From Actinokineospora diospyrosa (GTDB lineage Bacteria; Actinomycetota; Actinomycetes; Mycobacteriales; Pseudonocardiaceae): a stretch of 64,000 nt of DNA. The notes beneath the pieces are model-generated. The model made no database searches and was not told where the DNA came from. It saw only the letters and a list, made by a program, of their open reading frames with translations. Positions 27,281 through 34,910 of this stretch are shown here, in pieces; the stretch's first letter is position 1, and the number at the start of each line of letters is the position of its first letter. The translations under genes were made by a program, and so were the position numbers. The stretch lies in the NCBI RefSeq assembly GCF_024171925.1, contig NZ_JAMTCO010000010.1, forward strand, positions 159,741-223,740, given 5' to 3'.

Positions 27281-29074
27281 ATGCGCGAGTTCGCCGTACC
27301 CCCAGTGGCCAAGCGTGAGGTTGCGGGTGGACTCGCCGACCTGGTCTACGAAAACGCCGAGCTCGGCCCGGCCGACGTGGCGTTCCGGCGCAAGGCGGGC
27401 GCGGGCTGGGAGGACATCACCGCGACCCGGTTCGCCGAGGAGGTCACCGAGGTCGCCAGGGGCCTGGCTGGCTCGGGGATCGCGCCGGGCGACCGGGTGG
27501 CGATCCTGGCCGCGACCCGCTACGAGTGGACGCTGCTGGACTTCGCCATCTGGGCGGCTGGCGCGGTGTCGGTGCCGATCTACGTGACGTCCTCGGCCGA
27601 GCAGATCCAGTGGATCCTGTCGGACTCCGGCGCGGTCGCGGTGGTCGTGGAGACCGACGAGCACGCCGCCCGGCTGGGCAGCGTCCGCGAGCTGCTGCCC
27701 GACCTGCGCCAGGTGTGGCGGGTCGACGACGTCGCCGGGATCATCGCCGCGGGCGCGGAGGTGGACGCCGCCGAGATCCACTCCCGACGGGCCGCGGTGA
27801 CCGCGGAGGACGTCGCGACGATCATCTACACCTCGGGCACCACCGGTCAGCCCAAGGGTTGCGTGCTGACCCACGAGAACTTCTTCGCCGAGTGCGGTTA
27901 CGGCGCCGAGGTGCTCGCCGAGCTGTTCCACGGCCGCGGCATGAGCGAGGCGCCCTCGACGCTGCTGTTCCTCCCGGTGGCGCACGTGTTCGGCCGGATG
28001 GTCGAGGTGGGCTGCGTGTACGCGCGGTGCACCATGGGCCACACCGCCGACGTCAAGCAGGTCATGGTGGACCTGGCGACGTTCCAGCCGACCTTCATCC
28101 TGTCGGTGCCTTACGTGTTCGAGAAGGTCTACAACGGGGCGCGGCAGAAGGCGCACGCCGGCGGCAAGGGCAAGATCTTCGACGCCGCCGCAGCGACCGC
28201 GATCGCCTATAGCGAGGCCGACGGCAAGGTGGGCTTGGGGCTCAAGCTCAAGCACCTGGTGTTCGACAAGCTGGTCTACAGCAAGCTGCGCACCGCGATG
28301 GGCGGTAAGACGAAGTTCGCCATCTCCGGCGGCGCCGCGCTCGGCGCCCGGCTGACGCACTTCTTCCGCGGTGTCGGCCTGATCGTGCTGGAGGGCTACG
28401 GCCTGACCGAGACCACGGCGGCCTCGGCGGTCAACACCCCGCAGCACCTCAAGCCGGGCACGGTCGGGCGGCCGCTGCCGGGCACGACGGTGCGCATCGA
28501 CGAGGACGGGGAGATCCTGCTCAAGGGCGAGCAGGTGTTCCGCCGCTACTGGAACAACGACGCGGGCACCGCCGAGGTCATCGACGGCGACGGCTGGTTC
28601 CACACCGGCGACCTGGGCGAGCTCGACGCCGAGGGCTACCTGAAGATCACCGGGCGGAAGAAGGAGATCCTGGTGACCAGCGGCGGCAAGAACGTCGCGC
28701 CCGCGGTCATCGAGGACCGCATCTCCGCGCACCCGCTGGTCGGCCAGGCCATGGTGGTCGGGGACGGGCAGAAGTACATCGCCGCGCTGATCACCATCGA
28801 CCCGGACTACTTCAGCTACTGGAAGTCCACTGTGGGCAAGCCAGCCGGTGCGACGGTGGCCGACCTGATCGACGACCCGGACCTGCTCGGCGAGGTCCAG
28901 AAGGCGGTCGACGAGGGCAACACGGCGGTGTCGACGGCGGAGTCGGTGCGCAAGTTCCGGGTGCTGGCCACCGAGTTCACCCCGGAGACCGGCCACCTCA
29001 CCCCGTCGCTCAAGCTCAAGCGCCGCATCATCATGCGCGACTTCGGAGCCGAGGTCGACAAGCTCTACTCGTGA
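27281..29074 (+). CDS. fadD: long-chain fatty-acid-CoA ligase (FadD15-like)
   Basis: A 597-residue ANL-superfamily adenylating enzyme. The AMP/ATP motif is IIYTSGTTGQPKGCVLTHEN, the A5 motif EGYGLTETTAASAVN, then GWFHTGDLGELD and the hinge ITGRKKEILVTSGGKNVAP; the catalytic Lys lies near SLKLKRR. Length and C-terminus match the long-chain acyl-CoA synthetases that activate fatty acids for beta-oxidation or lipid synthesis at the inner face of the membrane. ATG 27281 has GGAGGAG upstream. It is followed after 48 bases by the VWA gene in the same direction. Confidence 0.92.
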   Translation: MREFAVPPVAKREVAGGLADLVYENAELGPADVAFRRKAGAGWEDITATRFAEEVTEVARGLAGSGIAPGDRVAILAATRYEWTLLDFAIWAAGAVSVPIYVTSSAEQIQWILSDSGAVAVVVETDEHAARLGSVRELLPDLRQVWRVDDVAGIIAAGAEVDAAEIHSRRAAVTAEDVATIIYTSGTTGQPKGCVLTHENFFAECGYGAEVLAELFHGRGMSEAPSTLLFLPVAHVFGRMVEVGCVYARCTMGHTADVKQVMVDLATFQPTFILSVPYVFEKVYNGARQKAHAGGKGKIFDAAAATAIAYSEADGKVGLGLKLKHLVFDKLVYSKLRTAMGGKTKFAISGGAALGARLTHFFRGVGLIVLEGYGLTETTAASAVNTPQHLKPGTVGRPLPGTTVRIDEDGEILLKGEQVFRRYWNNDAGTAEVIDGDGWFHTGDLGELDAEGYLKITGRKKEILVTSGGKNVAPAVIEDRISAHPLVGQAMVVGDGQKYIAALITIDPDYFSYWKSTVGKPAGATVADLIDDPDLLGEVQKAVDEGNTAVSTAESVRKFRVLATEFTPETGHLTPSLKLKRRIIMRDFGAEVDKLYS

Positions 29075-29122
29075 GGGGCCGTGGCGTCTAGCATGGCGCC
29101 ACCTTCCCACGAGAGGTAGGCC

Positions 29123-30781
29123 ATGGGACGACACTCGTCGCCCAGGCGGCCGAAATGGGGCTTCCGCTCGACGGCGTTGCTCCTGGTCGTCCTGCTGGCA
29201 CTCGTGGTGGGCGGGTGGTTCGCGCTGGACACGGTCAGCGATCGACCAACCACGGCGAGCTGCGACCCGGCCACCCTCACGGTCGTCGTCGCCCCCGACC
29301 TGGCCCCGATAGTCCAGGCTGCGGGCACCCGGATCACCGACGGGTGCACCCAGGTCCAGGTCAACCCCCAGGAATCCGGCGCAGCCGCCGAAGCCCTCAT
29401 CGTCTCCGACGGCGCCCAACCCCCGGACGTGTGGATCCCGGAGTCCACCCTGTGGCTGCGCCGAGCCCACCAAAAAGGCGCCTGGAGCGTAGAACTCACC
29501 GGCATCCCGGTGGCGTCAACACCCGTAGTCCTCGCGATGACCGAGGAAGTGGCGGCAGCCCAAGGCTGGCCCGGCACCAAACCCACCTGGGCACAAGCCC
29601 TAGAGACCACCTCCGTCGGCATCTCCGACCCGTCCCGAGACCCTTCAGGCCTATCAACGCTTCTCGGCGTGAACACCGTGACCGCCGCCTCCCCAGATCC
29701 CCCAGCCGCGGCGACCGCGTCCTTACGCAAGCTGGCACTCAACACGCTGCCCCAGACCGCAGACCTCTATGCGCGCCTCCCGGGAACCAACAGCCCCTCT
29801 ACTCCCCTGAGTGTCTTCCCCACTCCGGAGAGCTCCCTCCTACGCCACAACGCAACCAACACCTCGTTCCCGTTGATTGCCTCTTACGCTGCCGTCCCCT
29901 CGTTGGACTTCCCTTACACGGTTCTCCCTACCGCCTCCCAAGCCTCCTTGGCCGTCTCCCAACGACTCCTCGCCGAACTGAGCACCCCAGAGTCGCTAAC
30001 AGCCCTTGGCGATGCCGGCTTCCGCGGCCCCGACGGCGCAGTCCTCCGCGATCGGTCTGCCGACGGCCGGACATCCATCGAACAGGTCCCACCGGTCCCA
30101 CTGCCGTCTACAGACGATGTCGATCAGCTGCTGAACCTGTGGGCGGGGGTGAACTTGAGCTCACGGATGCAGGTACTGCTGGACGTGTCGGGGTCCATGG
30201 CGGAGCAGGTGCCAGGTACTGGCCTGGACCGGATGGCGGTGACTCTCAAGGCCGCCGAGCTGGGGATCGGGTTGTTCCGGCCTACTACCAAGTTCGGGAT
30301 GTGGTTGTTCTCCACGAACTTGGACGGGGGGAAGGATTACCGGGAACTGTTGCCGGTGCTGCCGGTGGCGGAGCAACTGAACACGGGGGCGCTGGAGAAG
30401 CTGCGGGCAGTCCGGGCGATCAAGGGTGGGGCTACGGGGCTGTACGACAGCGTGTTGGCGGCTTATCAGTCGGGGCGGGCGAATTGGGAGCCTGGGCGGA
30501 TCAACCTGGTGGTGGTGTTGACGGATGGGAAGAACGAGGACGCTGAGGGGATCAGTCGGTCGCAGTTGCTGGAGGAGTTGGGTCGGCTGCAGGATCCGCG
30601 GCGGCCGCTGCAGTTGATCGGGATCGGGATTGGGCCGGATGCTGATCTTGCAGAGTTGACGGCGATTACGGGGGTTACTGGGGGACAGGCTTTTGTGACG
30701 CCGGATCCTACTAAGATCGGCGGGATCTTTTATAAGGCGTTGAGTGGGGTGTTGTGTCAGCCGCCGGGGTGCAGCAAGTGA
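29123..30781 (+). CDS. substrate-binding-like and VWA domain surface protein
   Basis: The N-terminus is a basic stretch and one hydrophobic helix (STALLLVVLLALVVGGWFAL), so the protein is anchored or exported. Residues ~50-330 resemble a type 2 periplasmic-binding fold (LTVVVAPDLAPIVQAAGTRI, then PPDVWIPESTLWLRRA). Residues ~355-545 are a von Willebrand A domain with a complete MIDAS (DVSGSMAE near 358, then a Thr in KGGATGLYDS and Asp in VVVLTDGKNED). This two-domain layout is known in actinobacteria, but its ligand is not established. GC content falls toward the 3' end, where third-position G/C is weaker than in neighbours. Confidence 0.85.
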   Translation: MGRHSSPRRPKWGFRSTALLLVVLLALVVGGWFALDTVSDRPTTASCDPATLTVVVAPDLAPIVQAAGTRITDGCTQVQVNPQESGAAAEALIVSDGAQPPDVWIPESTLWLRRAHQKGAWSVELTGIPVASTPVVLAMTEEVAAAQGWPGTKPTWAQALETTSVGISDPSRDPSGLSTLLGVNTVTAASPDPPAAATASLRKLALNTLPQTADLYARLPGTNSPSTPLSVFPTPESSLLRHNATNTSFPLIASYAAVPSLDFPYTVLPTASQASLAVSQRLLAELSTPESLTALGDAGFRGPDGAVLRDRSADGRTSIEQVPPVPLPSTDDVDQLLNLWAGVNLSSRMQVLLDVSGSMAEQVPGTGLDRMAVTLKAAELGIGLFRPTTKFGMWLFSTNLDGGKDYRELLPVLPVAEQLNTGALEKLRAVRAIKGGATGLYDSVLAAYQSGRANWEPGRINLVVVLTDGKNEDAEGISRSQLLEELGRLQDPRRPLQLIGIGIGPDADLAELTAITGVTGGQAFVTPDPTKIGGIFYKALSGVLCQPPGCSK

Positions 30782-30792
30782 TCGTTACCGCA

Positions 30793-31166
30793 GGTTGTCC
30801 ACAACGGCTTCTGTTGTCCACAGGCGCTGGTTGCTGCTGCCGTTTTGTCGGTGCTGCTCAGTAGGCTGTATATCGGGGGCTCTTGTGGCAGATGATCTTG
30901 CTAGGGGCCTTCCGTGGTGGTTGGTTATCCACAACGTGCTTGGCTGTCCACAGGGTTCGTACGCTGCAGCTGGATTGTCGGGCTTTCTCGGTAGGCTGTG
31001 CATTGGGGGCGCTTGTGGCAGATGATCTTGCGGACCTGACTGTGGATGGTTATCCACAACGTCTTCTGCTGTCCACAGGGCCTTGCTTGGCGCTCCCGTT
31101 TGTCGGCGCGTCTCGGTAGGCTGTGTATTTGGGGGCTTTCGATCAGGTTGATCTTGACGTAGGCCG
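30793..31166 (+). repeat. three ~127-bp repeats with paired DnaA-box-like sites
   Basis: Units start at 30793, 30923 and 31049. Each begins GGTTRTCCACAACG and carries a second (T/C)TGTCCACA exactly 19 bases after the first box (30795/30814, 30925/30944, 31050/31069). Each unit also shares TTGTCGG, GTAGGCTGTRYAT and GGGGGC; the first two share CTTGTGGCAGATGATCTTGC. TTATCCACA is the classical DnaA box and TTGTCCACA the usual actinobacterial one. There is no dnaA/dnaN nearby, so this is not the normal oriC setting. No convincing gene lies here. Confidence 0.75.
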
Positions 31167-31270
31167 TTGCTGGGAGTGCGGGGCAAGGGATTCGGGCCTC
31201 CGCCTTCGGCTCCGGGAGCCGCCTCGTCGCCTGGCGGCAACATCGGCGGGGATCCGCGACAATGCGAAGA

Positions 31271-31415
31271 GCTCGATGGGGCGAACTTGTTTTGCGTGGG
31301 GCCCCTACGACACCCGTGGCAGGACCGCAAAGCAGGGGCCGAAAAGCATGGCCCTGTCCGCTACCGACGCTACGGGTGCCGTCCCCCCACACAAAACAAG
31401 TCCGCCCCATCGAGC
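31271..31415 (+). repeat. 145-bp palindromic element, copy 1
   Basis: Bounded by GCTCGATGGGGCG and CGCCCCATCGAGC. The outer ~30-bp arms are inverted repeats including ACTTGTTTTG/CAAAACAAGT, and inner arms (ACACCCGT/ACGGGTG and GCAGGGGCC/GGCCCTG) extend the hairpin almost to the centre. Copies of identical length lie at 52814 and 57215. It sits between the convergent VWA and PadR genes. No target-site duplication is visible. Confidence 0.85.
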
Positions 31416-31417
31416 AT

Positions 31418-31774
31418 TTGGCACCAGCGAGTCCGACTGTCCAGGTGCTGGGTTGGCAGGGCAGACGAGAGTGGGCTGAGTTGGCACCGCAGGGTCCGAG
31501 TGTCCAGGGGCTGAGCAGGTGGGTTGGGGCGGACCTGACGGGGGCAGGTTGGCACCGCTGGGTCCGAGTGTCCACGGGCTGGCCAGGTGGGTTGGGGCGG
31601 ACCTGACGGCACCCGAGCTGGCACCACCGGGTCCGAGTGTCCAGGCGCTGAGCAGGTGGGTCAGGGCCGACCTGACGGCAGCCAGGTTGGCACCAGCGAC
31701 TCCGAGGAGCGCGGGGCTGGGCAGGTGGGCTGAGGCGGACTTGGCGGACGCTGGGTTGGCACGGGAGAGTCGGC
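31418..31774 (+). repeat. 68-bp tandem repeat, about 5.3 copies
   Basis: Units start TTGGCACC at 31418, 31481, 31549, 31618, 31687 and 31755 (partial), with spacing 63-69. Shared inner words are GGGTCCGAGTGTCCA, GAGCAGGTGGGT and GGCGGACCTGACGG. The array starts three bases after the hairpin element and ends at the PadR gene. Open frames through it have no start signals, so I treat it as non-coding. Confidence 0.75.
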
Positions 31775-31791
31775 GAACTTCCCCGCAGGAG

Positions 31792-32403
31792 CTATTGCGG
31801 TCGGTTGGGGGGCTTGTGTGTGCCGGAGTCGAGTTCCTCGGTGAACTCGGTCCAGAAGCGCTCCACGCAGCGCTCGATGCGGATGCCTAGTTCTAGGGAT
31901 TTGACCTGCCAGCGGTCCGCGTAGCCGGCTATCTGGTTGTACATCGCCATGTACCCGTCCGCGCGTGCCTTGTGCGAGTCGCGGCGGGTGCGGGCCAGGG
32001 TGGCCAGGTCCTCGGCTTCGGCGAAGGCGGAGAAGAAGAGTTTCAGCAGGCCGAGGTCGCGGACCTCGGTCTCGTCCAGGGTCGGCGAGGCGAGCCACTC
32101 GCGGAGGGCGGTTCGGCCCTCTTCGGTGATCGAGTAGGTCCGGCGGCGGCGGCCGCCCTCTTCCTCGGTGGCGGTGAGCAGGCCTGCTTCGACCAGGCGG
32201 ACGGGTTCGTCGTAGAGCTGGGAGTGGGCGAACGCCCAGAAGTTGCCGATGGTGAGGGCGACCCGCTGTTTGAGGTCGTAGCTGGTCGCCGGGCCTTGGG
32301 CGAGCATTCCCAGCACCACGAACGAGGTGGCGTTGAGCTTGCGGTCTCGGGACTCGCGGGGCAGGGCGGCACCTCCAGGAGCGACGGAACTGCCGAAGAC
32401 CAT
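31792..32403 (-). CDS. PadR-family transcriptional regulator, 203 aa
   Basis: Begins at ATG 32403; after ~22 extra residues comes a PadR winged helix (LNATSFVVLGMLAQGPATSY, then NFWAFAHSQLYDEPVRLVEA and the wing GGRRRRTYSITEEGRTAL) and a helical C-terminal domain (ARTRRDSHKARADGY). PadR proteins often begin directly at LNATSF, so the N-terminal extension may be wrong, but no better in-frame start is seen. It lies 76 bases downstream of the acyl-CoA ligase gene in the same direction and may be co-transcribed with it. Confidence 0.85.
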   Translation of the reverse strand: MVFGSSVAPGGAALPRESRDRKLNATSFVVLGMLAQGPATSYDLKQRVALTIGNFWAFAHSQLYDEPVRLVEAGLLTATEEEGGRRRRTYSITEEGRTALREWLASPTLDETEVRDLGLLKLFFSAFAEAEDLATLARTRRDSHKARADGYMAMYNQIAGYADRWQVKSLELGIRIERCVERFWTEFTEELDSGTHKPPNRPQ

Positions 32404-32479
32404 ACCTAGCAGGGTGAACCGGTGTCCCCATTCGGCGGTACCCGGGACGCCGGGTGGGCGTCCCGGGGCGCCGACCGGC

Positions 32480-34111
32480 TCAGTCGAGGTGCTTGACGTC
32501 GAGCTTGCCTTGTGCGTGGGCGGCTCGGATGACCTTCTTGTCGAACTTGCCGACGCTGGTCTTGGGGACCTCTTCGACGAAGGTCCAGTTCTCCGGGAGT
32601 TGCCACTTGGCGACCTTGGGGTCGAGGAAGTCGCGCAACTCCGCCGCGGTGGCCGAGGCCCCGGGGCGCAGGACGACGGCGACCAGGGGGCGCTCGTCCC
32701 ACTTGGGGTCGGGGATGCCGACGACGGCTGCCTCGGCGACCGAGGGGTGGGCCATGACGTGGTTCTCCAGCTCCACCGAGGAGATCCACTCGCCGCCGGA
32801 CTTGATGATGTCCTTGGAGCGGTCGGTGAGGGTGAGGAAGCCGTCGGGGGTGAGGGTGCCGACGTCGCCGGTGCGGAGCCAGCCGTCGACGAACTTGGCG
32901 GCGTCCTCGGGCTCTGGTTTGTAGTAGGCGCCCGCGATCCAGGGGCCGCGGACCTCCAGCTCACCGACGCTCTCGCCGTCCCACGGGACCTCTTGGCCGT
33001 CTTCGCCGATGAGGCGGGCGGTCACGCCTGCGGGGAGGCGGCCCTGGGTGTAGCGGTAGCGCCAAGTCTCGTCCTCGGAGATACCCGCCGGGGGCCTGCT
33101 TAGCGTGCCCAGTGGCGAAGTCTCGGTCATGCCCCACGCGTGGACGATGTAGAGCCCGTACTTCTCCGAGAACGCATGCATCATCGCGGGCGGGCAGGCA
33201 GCGCCACCGACGACGACCTCGCGCAGTGACGACAGGTCTGCCGGGTTCTGGTCCAGGTAAGCGAGGACGCCTTGCCAGATGGTCGGAACGGCCGCGGACT
33301 GGGTCGGCTTCAGCGTCGCGATCATCTGCGCCAACGGTTCCGGCTGGAGGAACCGGTCCGGCATCACCAGAGAGGCACCGGTCATGAACGCGGCGTAAGG
33401 GATGCCCCACGACATCGCGTGGAACTGCGGGACGATGACCAATGTGCGGTCAGACGAGGAGATCTGCATCCCGTCCGGCATGCACACCTGCATCGAGTGC
33501 AGCCAGATCGAGCGGTGCGAGTAAACGACGCCCTTAGGGTTACCGGTCGTGCCTGAGGTGTAACACATAGCGGCCGCAGCGCGTTCGTCTACGTCTGGCC
33601 AGTCAAAGTCGCTGGAGGCGCTAGCGAGCAGGTCCGCGTAAGAGTGGACAGTGACGTGCTCAGGTGCCGTTAATGCTTCCACAGGCCCGTTCGCGACGAT
33701 GACGTGCTGGACGGTAGGGCAACCGGGCAGGATTTTTGAGAGCAGCGGGGCGATCGAGGCGTCCACGATGATGGCGTGGTCTTCAGCGTGGTTCACGATG
33801 TAGGTCAACTGCTCCGGGAACAGCCGCACGTTGAGCGTGTGCAGCACCGCGCCCATGGCGGGGACGGCGAGGTAGGCCGTCAGGTGCTCCTGGTTGTTCC
33901 ACATGAAGGTGCCGACCCGCTGGTCACCGGTCACCCCGAGGCCGCGCAACGCGTTGGCCAACCGCGCGGCCTCGACGCCGACCTCGGCGAAGGTCGCGCT
34001 GCGCCCCCCGGTGCCGGTCCACGTGGTGACCTCGGCGGTGGCGTGCACCTTGGCGCCGTGGCGCAGCAAGGTGGCGATGGACAGGTTGCCGTCCTGCATC
34101 GTGCTGAACAT
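32480..34111 (-). CDS. medium/long-chain acyl-CoA ligase, 543 aa
   Basis: ANL adenylating enzyme of the AlkK/FadD type: AMCYTSGTTGNPKGVVYSHRS, HAWGMTETSPLGTLS, DGWLRTGDVGTL and SKDIIKSGGEWISSVELENH, with the C-terminal catalytic Lys in TSVGKFDKK. It forms acyl-CoA from a carboxylic acid with ATP and CoA. The IKSGGEWISS hinge is typical of medium-chain ligases, but the chain length accepted cannot be read from sequence. ATG 34111 has GGGAG upstream. A near-palindrome (34162) lies ~50 bases ahead of the start. The middle of the gene (33400-33750) has less GC-biased codons than the ends. Confidence 0.9.
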   Translation of the reverse strand: MFSTMQDGNLSIATLLRHGAKVHATAEVTTWTGTGGRSATFAEVGVEAARLANALRGLGVTGDQRVGTFMWNNQEHLTAYLAVPAMGAVLHTLNVRLFPEQLTYIVNHAEDHAIIVDASIAPLLSKILPGCPTVQHVIVANGPVEALTAPEHVTVHSYADLLASASSDFDWPDVDERAAAAMCYTSGTTGNPKGVVYSHRSIWLHSMQVCMPDGMQISSSDRTLVIVPQFHAMSWGIPYAAFMTGASLVMPDRFLQPEPLAQMIATLKPTQSAAVPTIWQGVLAYLDQNPADLSSLREVVVGGAACPPAMMHAFSEKYGLYIVHAWGMTETSPLGTLSRPPAGISEDETWRYRYTQGRLPAGVTARLIGEDGQEVPWDGESVGELEVRGPWIAGAYYKPEPEDAAKFVDGWLRTGDVGTLTPDGFLTLTDRSKDIIKSGGEWISSVELENHVMAHPSVAEAAVVGIPDPKWDERPLVAVVLRPGASATAAELRDFLDPKVAKWQLPENWTFVEEVPKTSVGKFDKKVIRAAHAQGKLDVKHLD

Positions 34112-34483
34112 GGGTGACAACTCCCTGGGCGGATCGGGGCCCCGACGTGCGCGACCGAACTTACTGGCCGGTAGTAGCAGACCATAGTGCTTGCGCGCTC
34201 CGGGCAACACGGGTGAAACAGTCCAATTTGGCTAGTTGATCATGCTGTCACGCTGCGTCGCCGCACGGTCGTCGGCGCGCTCCACAAGACCTTTGCGCGT
34301 GTCGGGGGTATGTTGCCCTCCGAGGTGTCGTTTACTGGTGAAAGGCATCCGGCCCCCGGGTCGCACGGTGAACCAGGGGCGGGCTTCGCTATCCGCTCCG
34401 GTGACCGTCGGTAGCCGCGATGCCCCTGATCCACAGCTGACCCACCGCTGCCGCGGCGGGTGAAGAAGGAAAGGAACAGCACG
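34112..34483. other. divergent intergenic region, acyl-CoA ligase / mihF
   Basis: About 370 bases without a gene. It should hold the promoters of both flanking genes; mihF would have a long leader if transcribed from near 34250. Apart from the palindrome at 34162 I see no clear element. Confidence 0.4.
34162..34173. promoter_or_regulatory. near-palindrome TACTGGCCGGTA
   Basis: TACTGGCCGGTA is a 12-base imperfect dyad ~50 bases upstream of the acyl-CoA ligase start, a suitable place for a repressor of fatty-acid or acid catabolism. The binding protein is unknown. Confidence 0.3.
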
Positions 34484-34795
34484 TTGGCTCTGCCCACGTT
34501 GACTCCCGAGCAGCGCGCCGATGCGCTCGCCAAGGCAGCCGAGGCTCGCAAGGCCCGGTCCGAGCTGCTGGCGCAGATCAAGTCCGGTGAGCGGACCATC
34601 GCGTCGGTGCTCGGCAAGGCGAAGGACGACAAGACCATCGGCAAGACCAAGGTCGCAGCCCTGCTCAAGGCCGTTCCCGGCCTTGGCGCGGTGAAGGTGG
34701 CCGCCCTGCTCGAGCAGGCCGGGATCGACCCGGACCGCCGGGCGGCCGGTCTTGGCGACCGCCAGCGCTCCGCGCTCATCGACGCGCTCAACTAA
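34484..34795 (+). CDS. mihF: integration host factor, actinobacterial type (mIHF)
   Basis: 103 residues with the full mIHF pattern: ALPTLTPEQRADALAKAAEA, ARSELLAQIKSGERTIASVL, then the helix-two-turn-helix KTKVAALLKAVPGLGAVKVA, where the Lys/Arg and PGLG turn contact DNA. It is a nucleoid-associated protein that bends DNA. TTG 34484 is chosen because mIHF proteins begin (M)ALPTLTPEQ and GGAAAGGAAC lies just upstream; GTG 34460 would add eight foreign residues. It is usually next to gmk and rpoZ, but here it stands alone, so it may be a second copy. A strong terminator follows. Confidence 0.92.
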   Translation: MALPTLTPEQRADALAKAAEARKARSELLAQIKSGERTIASVLGKAKDDKTIGKTKVAALLKAVPGLGAVKVAALLEQAGIDPDRRAAGLGDRQRSALIDALN

Positions 34796-34807
34796 GTAGC
34801 TCGACCA

Positions 34808-34848
34808 CCGCAGGTGGGTGCCGGACACGGCGCCCACCTGCGGTTTTT
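34808..34848 (+). terminator. terminator of mihF
   Basis: An 11-bp CCGCAGGTGGG / CCCACCTGCGG stem, extended by GCC/GGC pairs, followed directly by TTTTT: a canonical rho-independent terminator. Confidence 0.92.
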
Positions 34849-34910
34849 CGTGTCCAACGCCATAGCGCCGCCGAGCGGTGCGGCCCGGCCGAGCTGGGCA
34901 TGATGGGGGG

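Noticed and set aside
27158..29473. 771-codon minus-strand open frame opposite fadD
   Set aside because: Shadow of the acyl-CoA ligase gene; no recognisable domain.
30744..31119. Short frames reading GALVADDLA in the DnaA-box repeats
   Set aside because: They stop soon, lack ribosome sites and come from repeated DNA; noted only as possible relics of a repeated gene start.
30793..31166. Chromosomal origin oriC
   Set aside because: DnaA-box-like sites are present, but dnaA, dnaN, recF and gyrB are absent and there is no AT-rich unwinding region, so oriC is not claimed.
31271..31415. Small proteins read through the hairpin element (MGRTCFAWG type)
   Set aside because: The same translation recurs only because the DNA repeat recurs; the frames run through both arms of a palindrome.
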